This document shows positions 51,557 to 61,049 of a stretch of DNA of 64,000 bases, in pieces. Source of the DNA: CANNBR01 sp964604015. GTDB lineage: Bacteria; Babelota; Babeliae; Babelales; CAIQNR01. Both the position numbers and the translations under genes were made by a program. The first letter of the stretch is position 1. Every line of letters starts with the position of its first letter. The notes beneath the pieces are model-generated. The model was given only the letters and a program-made list of their open reading frames with translations. It ran no database searches and had not been told where the DNA came from. The stretch lies in assembly GCA_964604015.1 (NCBI GenBank), contig CAZRXF010000012.1, positions 186,001 through 250,000 of the forward strand. The letters are read 5' to 3'.

Positions 51557-53494
51557 CTAATTCATGCGTAATAATGGTGATGGCGTGCTTAAATCATCTG
51601 GAGTTAATGGATCAAGGAATCTGACGCCATGAGCTATCTCAGAAACCTCGCCACCAGTTTTAAGGAACCATGTCCAGACCCATACGGTGTAGAGATAACA
51701 CCAGCGTTGTACTCGCTCAGGATCGAGATCTAAAAGTTGTGAAGCGCGCAAGATTCGATTTTTTAGGAATGCTTGTGCATTGGGCAGTGAAAAAACTGAC
51801 TCGTAGGGATTGCAGATAAAGTTTGCTACTTCGTGGGCAATTTCTCCTCGCATGCCAGATGGATCAATCACCATCCATCGATTTTCATGTTGTACAATAT
51901 TTTCATCGTGCATATCACCGTGAATGAGTACTGCTTTAGGAGCAGTTTTAAGAAGTTGCGCTTTTAAACTACGAGCCTTTTCAAGAATCGGTGCAGGGAT
52001 ATCCCAACCTTCATGATCGATGATACTAAAACGATCTGCATCAGAATGAAACGCAGAAGAATCAACAGGAAGAGCTTTAGGCATATTTTTTATAAGATTG
52101 CAGATGGCTTCAATCGCCTCATTATCCCGATATGGATACAGTACGTGTAGTGTGTTGCCTGGAATTGCTCGTTCTAAAAGAAGGGCCCCGTGTAGTTTGT
52201 CCTGTTCAAGAACTTGTACTGCGCATGGGCCAGCAAGGGCACGTAACGCTTGCGTCTCTTGTTCTAACCGTTGGAAGTCGAGGCTAATTTTAAGAATGAT
52301 TGGTTGTTCTCCTCGAAATCCTTTTAAAATGAAATTATATGAAAGTGCGTCTACCAATGGTTCAAGGTGAGTGAGGTTCCATTGTGCTGCTAATGTTTCT
52401 ACAAGCTGAGGAAGTTCTTTGAGCCATTTCTCACCCTGTGTACCAAACATTGCAATCGCATTACTTTCAAAATACGCAAGTCCCGCCTTTGAAGGGTTGA
52501 TACTTGTTTGAGTCATGGAAGCTTTCTTAGCAAACAGAGGAGAGGGATCGGTCAGATTTGGTGCCACGAGTGGATCTAGTAACTGAACAATTTTGGCAAC
52601 GTCTTGCGGGTCTCGTCCGTAGCGTGGGAAGTAACTCCAAGCGTTAACAGCTCGTACAAAGGTCCACTTCAGAATGCGCTCTCGATCAAGTGAAAGTTTT
52701 TCAGCAAGATGCAGAATGCGTCTTTGTATGATTTCCTGGGCACTTGGTTGGTGAGGAAGGAGTGGATACGGGTTCCATACAAAATGGGCAACATCATACG
52801 CGCGCTCAGCAACGACTGTCAAAGGATCAACAGCGATCCATCGGTCCTGGTGCTTGAGAATATTGCGGTGATGGAGATCGCCATGAACCACTACCTGTTC
52901 TGGCATGGTAGTGAGCAATTGATCAAAGAGCCTGCGAGCTTTGGTGCGATACGCAAGAGGAACGGTTGGTTCGCTTTCAAGGTATTCAAACCATTTGGAA
53001 ACAGGAGAGAATTTTTTGGTGATTGGACCAGAAGGGTAGGGAAGCTGTTGCACAAGATTACAGAAGATTTCGGTAGCAGCACCATCATCGTGGGGAAAGG
53101 TAGTTGTCAGTATGTCCCCTGGAAGTGCGCGCTCGATAAGAAATGCTCCTTGTGAAAGGTCATGCTCAAAAATACGAGGTACGCTCGGACTTTGAAGAGC
53201 TTGAAGGGCTTCTAACTCTTCGCGAGGCTCATCAGGGTCAAGGCCAATTTTGAGTGCAACGTCTTGTGTTCCTCGTTTTCCAAAAACAATGTAATTAAAG
53301 GTAAGATTTTCGCAGGGGGTCAGATTTGTGACATTCCAGCGTTGTGCAAGGGCGTGAGTTATCGTTGGAAGTTTAGTAAGCCATTCCTTACCTTCCTGGC
53401 CGTAGATGGAAAAGGTGATTTTCTCAAACTCGTTCATGCACTGTCCGTGCGTGAAAAAAAGGAATGCCAAAATCAGTAGCGGCTGTTTCATCAT
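51557..53494 (-). CDS. Exported tandem aminoglycoside-phosphotransferase-like kinase (645 aa)
   Basis: Two full APH-type kinase domains are fused head to tail. Each begins with a near-identical entry (ISIYGQEGKEWLTKLP-like / AMFGTQGEKWLKELPQ) and holds a Brenner catalytic motif: HGDLHHRN near residue 202 and HGDMHDEN near 523, each followed by a metal-binding DP (WIAVDP, WMVIDP). The closest family feel is the streptomycin 6-kinase group. Oddly the protein starts with a signal peptide (MKQPLLILAFLFFTHGQC), which would place kinases outside the cytoplasm where ATP is scarce unless delivered into a host. The start lies at MM; either Met is possible. The upstream HAD gene overlaps it by 71 bp. 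True substrate unknown. Confidence 0.8.
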   Translation of the reverse strand: MMKQPLLILAFLFFTHGQCMNEFEKITFSIYGQEGKEWLTKLPTITHALAQRWNVTNLTPCENLTFNYIVFGKRGTQDVALKIGLDPDEPREELEALQALQSPSVPRIFEHDLSQGAFLIERALPGDILTTTFPHDDGAATEIFCNLVQQLPYPSGPITKKFSPVSKWFEYLESEPTVPLAYRTKARRLFDQLLTTMPEQVVVHGDLHHRNILKHQDRWIAVDPLTVVAERAYDVAHFVWNPYPLLPHQPSAQEIIQRRILHLAEKLSLDRERILKWTFVRAVNAWSYFPRYGRDPQDVAKIVQLLDPLVAPNLTDPSPLFAKKASMTQTSINPSKAGLAYFESNAIAMFGTQGEKWLKELPQLVETLAAQWNLTHLEPLVDALSYNFILKGFRGEQPIILKISLDFQRLEQETQALRALAGPCAVQVLEQDKLHGALLLERAIPGNTLHVLYPYRDNEAIEAICNLIKNMPKALPVDSSAFHSDADRFSIIDHEGWDIPAPILEKARSLKAQLLKTAPKAVLIHGDMHDENIVQHENRWMVIDPSGMRGEIAHEVANFICNPYESVFSLPNAQAFLKNRILRASQLLDLDPERVQRWCYLYTVWVWTWFLKTGGEVSEIAHGVRFLDPLTPDDLSTPSPLLRMN

Positions 53495-53957
53495 GCCAGG
53501 TATCTCCGATCATGCAGGAAGTGGTTTTATCAATGACTTGTCCAAATTCTTCTTGAGCTAAATCACGCAGAACAACGAACATGCCAATCCCTGGCTTTTT
53601 GAAGCTTCCGATATAGGACTGGTAACGTGGATCTTTGTGAGCTTCCTTGACAACAACGCCCTCAGGTTTTTTGAGCACAACATAGCAAGCGACGCCGCCG
53701 ATTGCAGGGGAAAAGACCGCTGCTTTCACCGGAAGTTTTTCCATCAAATCAGCAAACCGCTGAGTAACTTTTTCAGGATCAAAATTTTGGGCTTCGCTTT
53801 CAGGGGTAGCGATGCCGGAAATAATAAAATTAAACCCAGCTGTTTCCATTTTCTCTTTTACACCAGGAAGAATGATGCGTGTTGGGTCGTTGGGACTTGT
53901 TGAGCCCATAATGGTGCCATCATTGTCCCAGATAAGGATGCTTTTTTTCTTGTCCAT
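53424..53957 (-). CDS. HAD superfamily hydrolase (phosphatase-like)
   Basis: The product has 177 residues from Met at 53957, directly before the first HAD strand ILIWDNDGTI, with nucleophile Asp and acid/base Asp spaced D-x-D-G-T. The Thr/Ser motif lies around FIISGIAT, the Lys in the KKPGIG stretch, and GDTWHDETAATDFGIPFF is motif IV. A longer upstream frame has no family residues. It shares 71 bp with the next gene's start in another frame, so the two are likely translationally linked. Substrate not predictable; pairing with a kinase gene could mean opposed phosphorylation and dephosphorylation. Confidence 0.8.
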   Translation of the reverse strand: MDKKKSILIWDNDGTIMGSTSPNDPTRIILPGVKEKMETAGFNFIISGIATPESEAQNFDPEKVTQRFADLMEKLPVKAAVFSPAIGGVACYVVLKKPEGVVVKEAHKDPRYQSYIGSFKKPGIGMFVVLRDLAQEEFGQVIDKTTSCMIGDTWHDETAATDFGIPFFHARTVHERV

Positions 53958-54112
53958 AGAAACTGTTTTCTTTAAGAGGTTTAAACGCTGCTGAGTGTAG
54001 CAGGCCAGGCGCAAATCGTAAAACACCCAGGGATGTCTGAGAAGGATCTTTGACTTGCCTGTTGTGCTGATGGAATACTGCAAAAGATAACCCTTTTAAG
54101 AACGGAGAACCT

Positions 54113-55516
54113 ATGAGAAAAACTGGCAAGAGCCTACTAAAAGTCATTGTTTTTTTGAGTACGCAGGGTCTGGTGGCATCATCTATTTTTCTGCAACCGA
54201 AAAATTATAATGGGAGCTATATTCCTTCTTTGCCTGGGGGCATTGCTCTTACAAGTAGCTCATCGACGCTTGGTGAACAGCTTGCATCAAGTTCTGGTGT
54301 AGGTTCTTGGGGAATAAACTTTACCGCAGGCTCAGCAGGCATTGTAAGGACCTCTGCGGGGGTTGCTGGGGCTAGAGATTCCTTAGCTGGATCCATGGTA
54401 GTGGAGTCCAATGGTAGTTTTGCAATTATAGGAAACGCCAGTACCGGTTTTGGTGCAACTTCTCAGGGATTTGTTATTCGATTTCTTGCTAATGGTACGT
54501 TTGATCCAACGTTTAACGGGACAGGCTCTCTTCTTTTTAATGCTCCTAGCGATGTTGGAAGGACGGCAGTGGCTTGCATTGTTTCCGATGGGCAGGGAGG
54601 TTACTATGTTGGGGGAAATATCAATTCATCAAGTAGTGGATTTATCACTCACATCACGAATGCGGGAACGATAGACGTAAACTTTGGGTCACAAGGTTTT
54701 TCAGTTCCCGCAGGTGCACGATCCATCAATGGTTTGGGTCTTCAATCGAATGGAACGATCGTATATGTTGCGGCAACCGCAGCCGGAGCGGGGAATGGTT
54801 TTTCTGTAGGAAGACTAACTGCACAAGGGACTACGGATACAACGTTCACCATATATGCCGCTGGAACACTGTATCCTGCTGGTCTTGCAATTGATTCACA
54901 GCAAAGAATTATTGTAACTGGAACGGATAACGTTACTGTTACTTCGTTTTGGACATATAGAATAAGTGCAAATGGTGGCACGCTTGACCCTGCATTTAAT
55001 AATGGTGCTGGGTACTCTTGGGCGGGTCAGGCGAGTGCACTGATTATTCTTCCCGATGATAGCATTATTGTTGTGGGACGGAGCGGGGTTATTTGGGGAA
55101 TCTTCAAATTTGCTGTGACAGGTGTTCCTGATCCCTCATTTGGATCGGGTACTGGTACGGTAGCGTATCGATTGGTAGCGGTAGGATCTAATCTTGCAAT
55201 TGGCGTGTGCCAAGTTCCTGGCGGTAGACTTGCGGTTGTTGGTGAGGCGTTTGATGGAGTAAGAAATTGGTATGGAACGTTGCTGCTTAACACTGATGGG
55301 AGTCTGAACCAATACTTTTATATTCCTGGTCAAGTTGCGTTTTCTGGTGTGGGGTCGGCGCAGGTGCAAATTCCTACCAACACGACCTCATTTGCACACT
55401 GCGTTGGTTATCAATCTTTGGGAGCGCTTTCGGGTATTGTGGTTGCGGGATATTCAAGTACTCCCAATCAGCCGACTGGGCTTATTTTTTACACGAGTGC
55501 CGGAGCTCCGGTATGA
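54113..55516 (+). CDS. Exported delta-60-like repeat protein (467 aa)
   Basis: GGAG precedes the ATG. The N-terminus MRKTGKSLLKVIVFLSTQGLVAS is a signal peptide. Repeats of about 50-60 residues have the delta-60 pattern in a degenerate form: FVIRFLANGTFDPTFNGTGS, FKFAVTGVPDPSFGSGTG, IILPDDSIIVVGR and VPGGRLAVVGEA. A predicted beta-propeller; probably surface or secreted. Same family as the genes at 15756 and 58777 but more diverged. Confidence 0.8.
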   Translation: MRKTGKSLLKVIVFLSTQGLVASSIFLQPKNYNGSYIPSLPGGIALTSSSSTLGEQLASSSGVGSWGINFTAGSAGIVRTSAGVAGARDSLAGSMVVESNGSFAIIGNASTGFGATSQGFVIRFLANGTFDPTFNGTGSLLFNAPSDVGRTAVACIVSDGQGGYYVGGNINSSSSGFITHITNAGTIDVNFGSQGFSVPAGARSINGLGLQSNGTIVYVAATAAGAGNGFSVGRLTAQGTTDTTFTIYAAGTLYPAGLAIDSQQRIIVTGTDNVTVTSFWTYRISANGGTLDPAFNNGAGYSWAGQASALIILPDDSIIVVGRSGVIWGIFKFAVTGVPDPSFGSGTGTVAYRLVAVGSNLAIGVCQVPGGRLAVVGEAFDGVRNWYGTLLLNTDGSLNQYFYIPGQVAFSGVGSAQVQIPTNTTSFAHCVGYQSLGALSGIVVAGYSSTPNQPTGLIFYTSAGAPV

Positions 55517-55576
55517 GGGAACTTGCGCTTACAGCAGCTTCTTAAAACGACCTGAGTATGCATCCAGGTAAAATTT

Positions 55577-55605
55577 AAGGCTTCGGGAAACCGGAGCCTT
55601 TTTTT
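55577..55605 (+). terminator. Rho-independent terminator after delta-60 gene
   Basis: AAGGCTTCGG, loop GAAA, CCGGAGCCTT is followed by seven Ts, 60 bp after the stop. Confidence 0.9.
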
Positions 55606-55674
55606 ACCCCTTTGTTATTTTTTGTAAACTCGCATACAATATAAATGTTTATTATTTTCTGCAAAGGAGCTTAT

Positions 55675-56097
55675 ATGTGGAAAAAGACGTATAGTAAAAC
55701 GTTTCCTGGGGCAAACAGGCAAGCGGTATGGCAGGTTCTGACCGATATTAACCAGTGGCCCTTGTGGCATGGTGACCTTGATTCCTGTGTTTTGGAAGGT
55801 CCGTTTAAAATGGGTAATCATTTTATGCTTAAGCCAAAAGGAATGAGTGCGGTAAAGATTATGATTACTGCCATTGAACCAGGAAGACGGTTCGGTGATT
55901 GCACCACCTTTTTTGGTGCACGTATGCCCCATACTTTTCTATTGGAAGACACTGCAGAGGGGTTGAAGATTTCAAGCACGCTTGAAGTACAGGGGTGGCT
56001 TTCGTGGGTGTGGGTTAAACTGGTGGCGCAGCATGTAGCTGACTCAGTAAGTGAAGAAATAGAACTACTCGTGCAAAGGAGTAAGGATGTCCGATAA
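55675..56097 (+). CDS. SRPBCC (START/polyketide cyclase-like) family protein
   Basis: The product has 140 residues; AAAGGAG precedes the ATG at 55675. The pattern TFPGANRQAVWQVLTDINQW, then WHGDLDSC, FKMGNHFMLKP and TAIEPGRRFGD is that of small helix-grip SRPBCC proteins, which bind hydrophobic ligands in a central cavity. Its end overlaps the MarR gene by 11 bp, an arrangement common for SRPBCC proteins and their regulators. Ligand unknown. Confidence 0.8.
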   Translation: MWKKTYSKTFPGANRQAVWQVLTDINQWPLWHGDLDSCVLEGPFKMGNHFMLKPKGMSAVKIMITAIEPGRRFGDCTTFFGARMPHTFLLEDTAEGLKISSTLEVQGWLSWVWVKLVAQHVADSVSEEIELLVQRSKDVR

Positions 56098-56557
56098 TCA
56101 GCAGCTCCCGTTTGGTTTTGAAAAGCCGGAAGATAGTCCCGGCTTTTTGTTATGGCAGACAACAATTACGTGGCAGCGTCTCATTAAAAAAGCACTTGAT
56201 CCCTATGGTATTTCTCATGCGCAATTTGTAGTGATGGCCATTACGTTATGGCTTGAAGGACATGGATATGCAAGTACACAGATTCAGCTGGCTCACTGGT
56301 CAAAGCTTGATAAGATGACTGTCTCAAAAGCACTTAAAAAATTGGCAGCCGATGGTTTGGTAACTCGTGCTGAACACACTCGTGATTCCCGTGCAAAATC
56401 GGTTGCTCTTACTCCTGCAGGTAGGGAACTTATCTGTAAGTTGGTTCCACTTGTCGAAGATATTGACGCACAGTTTTTTGGTGTTGTCTCTGTTGATGAT
56501 CAACGTGCTCTTATTCAATTGTTGCATCGATTAGTAGGAGAATTACCTATGGTGTGA
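56087..56557 (+). CDS. MarR family transcriptional regulator
   Basis: The product has 156 residues; AAAGGAG upstream. The winged-helix core has QIQLAHWSKLDKMTVSKALK (recognition helix), a wing with AEHTRDSRAKSVALTPAGREL and flanking dimerisation helices, all in MarR order. It probably controls the co-transcribed SRPBCC gene or the next transporter in response to a small ligand. Confidence 0.9.
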   Translation: MSDNQQLPFGFEKPEDSPGFLLWQTTITWQRLIKKALDPYGISHAQFVVMAITLWLEGHGYASTQIQLAHWSKLDKMTVSKALKKLAADGLVTRAEHTRDSRAKSVALTPAGRELICKLVPLVEDIDAQFFGVVSVDDQRALIQLLHRLVGELPMV

Positions 56558-56683
56558 GATCTTAACTCACAAAAAATAAGAATTCTGTTACGGTAGGTGG
56601 TGTAAGGGGCCTTTTGGTCGTCTTGCTGATGCCCCTTCACATGACGATGAATAGTCTCAGAATCGAAAGATAAGGGTAGCTGC

Positions 56684-58336
56684 ATGATAGCTATGATCGA
56701 ATCATACAGAGCTGGTCTGCTCACGATAAAAAATATAAAAGCAAATAGTATCGCGGGAATTGTTGTCGGGATTGTTGCATTGCCCTTGGCTCTCGCATTT
56801 GCCATTGCTAGTGGCGTAAAGCCAGAACAAGGTATTTACACTGCAATCATAGCCGGGATTGTTGTGGCACTGTTTGGCGGAACACGGGCGCAAATCTCAG
56901 GTCCAACCGGTGCGTTTGTGGTTGTATTAGCAGCCATTACTGCAAAATATGGGGTTGCTGGGTTGCAGGTAGCCACAGCGTTAGCCGGTGTCATGCTCTG
57001 TGTCATGGGACTTCTAAGGTTAGGTAATGCGATCAGATTTATTCCCTACCCAGTGGTGGTTGGTTTTACGAGTGGGATAGCGGTCATTATTTTTGTGGGG
57101 CAGTGGAAGGATTTTTTTGGGTTGCCTACAAAGATTTCGGCAGATGCATCATTTTACCAAAAGCTGTGCGTCTTAGGCTCCTCATTTGCGCATGCAGATA
57201 TGACCACAACAGTACTTGCGTGCATAAGTTTAGCGATCCTGATAGCCGGTGCTCGGTTTTTTAAGAAAATTCCTGCTCCCTTGCTGGCACTTATTGTGGC
57301 GACATGCGTCCAAATGTATTTCTCATTTGCCACCGTTTCTACAATAGGATCTGTTTTTGGCAGTATCCCCAGGATGTTGCCCCATTTTGAAGTTCCGTAT
57401 CTGCAGGGAATTTCATTGTGGCAGCTTGTAGGTCCTGCTTGTACTATTGCGCTCCTTGGTGCCTTTGAGTCCTTACTTTCTGCAACTGTTGCAGATTCTA
57501 TCAGTGGGACAAAACATGATTCTAATCAAGAGTTGGTAGGGCAGGGGCTTGCCAATCTAGTGGCTCCCTTCTTTGGTGGTTTTGCATCAACAGGTGCCAT
57601 TGCACGGACTGTGATGAACATAAAAAATGGGGGCAACTGTTTTGTTGCTGCTGTTGTACATTCGCTTGTTCTTGTTTCCGTACTGTTATTTTTTGCTCCA
57701 TACGCAAAAGCAATTCCCCTCTGTGTGCTCTCGGCAATTCTGTTTATGGTTGCCTACAATATGAGCGAGATTCCTCATTTTGTGCATGTCATCAAAGACG
57801 CGCCGTGGTACGATTCCGTGGTGCTTATGGTGACCTTTCTTTTGACCATATTTACGGATCTTGTGATAGCGGTTGTTGTCGGCGTCCTTTTAGAACTTCT
57901 CTTTGTGGTCATACGAACAAGACAGACAGAGTACAAAGCATTACGCAGAACTCAGGTAACTCAGACAATCGATAAAGAGCTTGCGCATACTTTTATCGCT
58001 GATGGCGTGGTGTACACGATCGAGGGCCCGATCTTTTTTGGCGTTACGGAAAAAATTGAACGCACATTAAAAACAACTCCACTGCATACCAAGTATGTAG
58101 TATTCAGGCTATCGCGTGTGCCCTTTATCGATATTTCTGGTCTTGAAGTATTTGCCAAGGTTATCGATCAATACAAAAACAGAGGCACTAAAGTGTATAT
58201 CGCAGAAGCTACTCAGCATGTGTCTCGTAAACTTTCAAAAAATAAGATCTTAAAAAAAGTTGAACAGTTCATGGTGTTCGATTCGCTTAAGCTCGTTGCT
58301 GACCATTACGTGGAATCAGTAAAAAAATTTGAATAA
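56684..58336 (+). CDS. SulP family anion transporter with STAS domain
   Basis: The product has 550 residues. About twelve membrane helices with family signatures AGIVVGIVALPLALAFAIAS and FGGTRAQISGPTGAFVVVLA in the N-terminal half, GQGLANLVAPFFGGFASTGA in the middle, and a cytoplasmic STAS domain from about residue 440 (VFRLSRVPFIDISGLEVF). SulP/SLC26 proteins carry sulfate, bicarbonate or other anions, often with protons or sodium. The substrate cannot be fixed from sequence; bicarbonate or dicarboxylate uptake are alternatives. Confidence 0.95.
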   Translation: MIAMIESYRAGLLTIKNIKANSIAGIVVGIVALPLALAFAIASGVKPEQGIYTAIIAGIVVALFGGTRAQISGPTGAFVVVLAAITAKYGVAGLQVATALAGVMLCVMGLLRLGNAIRFIPYPVVVGFTSGIAVIIFVGQWKDFFGLPTKISADASFYQKLCVLGSSFAHADMTTTVLACISLAILIAGARFFKKIPAPLLALIVATCVQMYFSFATVSTIGSVFGSIPRMLPHFEVPYLQGISLWQLVGPACTIALLGAFESLLSATVADSISGTKHDSNQELVGQGLANLVAPFFGGFASTGAIARTVMNIKNGGNCFVAAVVHSLVLVSVLLFFAPYAKAIPLCVLSAILFMVAYNMSEIPHFVHVIKDAPWYDSVVLMVTFLLTIFTDLVIAVVVGVLLELLFVVIRTRQTEYKALRRTQVTQTIDKELAHTFIADGVVYTIEGPIFFGVTEKIERTLKTTPLHTKYVVFRLSRVPFIDISGLEVFAKVIDQYKNRGTKVYIAEATQHVSRKLSKNKILKKVEQFMVFDSLKLVADHYVESVKKFE

Positions 58337-58360
58337 GAACTGCATTAGAAAGGACTTCTC

Positions 58361-58753
58361 ATGTTTGATGGGGCTTCAGTACTTAAAAAATTACGCCTGG
58401 CAAAAACTCACAAAATATTGATAGTGAATGCGCCAGCTGGGTTTACAAAACTTCTTGCAGATGTTGCGTACGATACTTCCTACAAACCGGCCAACAAGGG
58501 TTCGTATGACTACGTGCAGGTGTTTGTTGCCTCGTACGACGAATTAGTAAAATTTCTTAAGCAGGTTGAAGGTGCAGGAAAACACGATTGCCTTTTTTGG
58601 GCGTGCTATCCAAAAGTAACGGGAACAATCAAAAGTGACTTGAAGCGTGAACTTGTATGGCAAGCGCTCGGTACCATCGGTCTTGATGCCGTTGCGCAAG
58701 TCGCTCTTGATGATACTTGGTCAGCGTTGCGTGGTCGACCGTTTGTGCGGTAA
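58361..58753 (+). CDS. DUF3052-like small protein (130 aa)
   Basis: AAAGGA precedes the ATG. The chain runs ILIVNAPAGFTKLL, then YDYVQVFVASYDELVKFL, then DCLFWACYPKVTGTIKSDL and VALDDTWSALRGRPFVR. The closing DDTWSALR-RP and the Tyr-Pro-Lys segment are typical of a small uncharacterised family usually labelled DUF3052. Probably cytoplasmic; function unknown. Follows the SulP gene closely and may be co-transcribed. Confidence 0.75.
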   Translation: MFDGASVLKKLRLAKTHKILIVNAPAGFTKLLADVAYDTSYKPANKGSYDYVQVFVASYDELVKFLKQVEGAGKHDCLFWACYPKVTGTIKSDLKRELVWQALGTIGLDAVAQVALDDTWSALRGRPFVR

Positions 58754-58776
58754 CGGCGTTAAGGCTATTCGATATA

Positions 58777-60195
58777 TCACAGCATTCCAACGCCACCGTA
58801 ACTTTCGGTAAATGATGTAAGAGACTGTGGGTTTATATATCGTGCAAGAGTAAAAAAATCATCGCCATTGTTAGACCAGCCAGCTGCTATGATATTGTTA
58901 TTTGGTTGTAAAAGAGCGGCGGTTGCTTGGCAGGTGTTCATACCCGCAGGAATGGAGGTAACAATGCCGTTGGTTCCAAACGTTGAGTCAAGAGCTCCGT
59001 GTGTGGTGTAGCGAGTAAGAGTAAAGTAAGCGTGTATTCCATTAGAAGCGAATCCTACAGCAATAATTTTGTTATCAGATTGTATAAGGCCAGCATTTGC
59101 TTGAGCACCAGCGAGAATATCTGTGGTTACCGCTCCATCTGTACCAAAAGTTGTATCAACTGTTCCGTTTGAGTTATAGCGAACGAGAGCAAAATAACTA
59201 TGAACGTTTTCTGCATATCCAAGTGCGATGATTTTACCATCTGATTGCAAAACGGCGGCTTTTGTAATGCAATTACCAAAGGTTGGTATGTGAGTTGTAA
59301 CGATACCATTATCACCAAAGGTTGTATCGACTGTACCGTCACTTTCGTAACGAATAAGAGCAAAATAGTCGACCCCTTCTCCAGGGTTAAAAACGTAGCC
59401 TATTGCAATAATTTTACCATCAGGTTGTAAGAGGACTGCATTCAATTCAGAAATATTAAATCCAGGAATTGCTGTGGTGACATGGCCAGTCGTATTAAAA
59501 GTTGTATCCGGAGTTCCATCAGGGTTGTAACGAGTAAGAGCAAATAAAGGGGCACCATCGATAGCTATTCCGGCTGCGATAATCTTTCCATCAGGTTGTA
59601 AAAGACCTGTGTATGCTGTGGCTGAAGTGCCGATAAGGGTAGTAGCAATGCCAGTTCCATTGAAGGTTGAGTCGAGCGTTCCATCCGAGTTGTAACGAAT
59701 AAGAGCGAAATTGTCAGTTCCATTATTGGCGTGTCCTATACTTACAATCTTGTTATCTAGCTGCAAAAGTACAGCAGTTGTTGTGTTACTATTAAAGAGA
59801 GAGGTACTAATGGTGCCATTTGTACCGAATGTTGTATCGAGAGAGCCGTTGACGTTGTAACGGGCGAGTGCTGTACACGCATGCGCAAGGCCAGGATTAA
59901 AAATTTCACCACCGACTACGATTCTGTTGTCAGTTTGTAAAGCTGCAGTATTTATTTTCCATTGAGTGAGAGGTGGTATGTTGGTAGTAACAAAACCATT
60001 GCTTCCAAATGTTGCATCAAGAAGGCCATCAAAATTTGCTGGTTCTATGTAAGAGGCCATGATTGCTGGGAGAGTAGTTGGGGTAATAGTAACCCCGCCA
60101 GATACTTGAGTCGTTCTTTTGTAGATCGAGGCTTGCATAGTTCTCTCTTGCGTTGAAAAGAACATCAGAACAAACAAGAAATAGTTTTTTTCCAT
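58777..60195 (-). CDS. Exported delta-60 repeat protein (472 aa)
   Basis: The start at 60195 follows AAGGAG. A signal peptide (MEKNYFLFVLMFFSTQERTM) is followed by seven or eight regular units of about 55 residues, each with LLQPDGKIIA-G and FALIRYNSDGTLDSTFG. This is the most regular of the three delta-60 proteins here. A closed beta-propeller is likely. The last unit ends GVGML. Confidence 0.88.
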   Translation of the reverse strand: MEKNYFLFVLMFFSTQERTMQASIYKRTTQVSGGVTITPTTLPAIMASYIEPANFDGLLDATFGSNGFVTTNIPPLTQWKINTAALQTDNRIVVGGEIFNPGLAHACTALARYNVNGSLDTTFGTNGTISTSLFNSNTTTAVLLQLDNKIVSIGHANNGTDNFALIRYNSDGTLDSTFNGTGIATTLIGTSATAYTGLLQPDGKIIAAGIAIDGAPLFALTRYNPDGTPDTTFNTTGHVTTAIPGFNISELNAVLLQPDGKIIAIGYVFNPGEGVDYFALIRYESDGTVDTTFGDNGIVTTHIPTFGNCITKAAVLQSDGKIIALGYAENVHSYFALVRYNSNGTVDTTFGTDGAVTTDILAGAQANAGLIQSDNKIIAVGFASNGIHAYFTLTRYTTHGALDSTFGTNGIVTSIPAGMNTCQATAALLQPNNNIIAAGWSNNGDDFFTLARYINPQSLTSFTESYGGVGML

Positions 60196-60479
60196 GAGGT
60201 CTCCTTTTTTGAAGATGGGATAGTAATTTTTAATCTTACCTTTGTGATTTTTTGTAAGCCAATAGTCATTGATCAAGAAATGCCTTCTTTCTTACTTTTT
60301 GGAAGGCGTTTAAAGCGGTAACACGTTCCAAATTTTTGGTAAGTAAAATCCAGGAGATTGTAGAAAGCTATTTTTTGTGAGAAACGCGAAAGAAATGCTG
60401 GTAGGGTTGTGTTTTTGCGGGAGTTGCGTACCTTGGTCATGTTTATAAATTTCGATCTACATCATAATAGAGGTATAAC

Positions 60480-61046
60480 GTGAATCGTGTTCTATGGTGC
60501 AGTATTTTTTTGGCAGTCTTTTTTCCCTTTCAACTGTTTTCGTCAGCGGGAAATGACTACACCGCTATTTTTGCTGACGGAAATTCAAGGGCTTATGCAT
60601 TGTTAATCGGTGCTTATAGCTCTCACCAAGAAAGTGGTTCTGAGAGTAAAAAAACATCAGAATGTCATGTTAGATCTTCTTACAATTCTGCTCAAAAAAA
60701 AGAAGCTATGGCTGCCTCTTCTGAAAGCCAAGCCTTACCCATTCTAGATGGCTCTGATGTAATAGCTTTTTTTAAAGCACAGGGGCTTACATATGAGGGT
60801 GAAGAAGCTGAGGTTTCAGGTGATAACAAAAGAATGCGTACAGTTTCTGGAGTTGCAAGAAATGCGTTTGCTCTACAAAAAGAAAAACAAGGTATGTCAA
60901 ATGAGACTTTGGAAGGAACTTTTTTTGGATTGCATCGAGCTGTGGATGATTTAAAGAGAATTAATGGGGAAGGCTCTAGATCAGAACTTTTTGAGAAAAA
61001 CAAGGTCGCATTTGCTGAGTTGGCGCGCTTTGTTTTTGATGATTAA
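60480..61046 (+). CDS. Exported protein, unknown (188 aa)
   Basis: The GTG start begins a signal peptide (MNRVLWCSIFLAVFFPFQLF). The mature protein is polar and Ser/Lys/Glu-rich with a central DGSDVIAFFKAQGLTYEGEE and a helical C-terminus. I recognise no domain. A 284-bp spacer precedes it. Convergent with the serine-hydrolase pseudogene. Confidence 0.6.
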   Translation: MNRVLWCSIFLAVFFPFQLFSSAGNDYTAIFADGNSRAYALLIGAYSSHQESGSESKKTSECHVRSSYNSAQKKEAMAASSESQALPILDGSDVIAFFKAQGLTYEGEEAEVSGDNKRMRTVSGVARNAFALQKEKQGMSNETLEGTFFGLHRAVDDLKRINGEGSRSELFEKNKVAFAELARFVFDD

Positions 61047-61049
61047 GGA

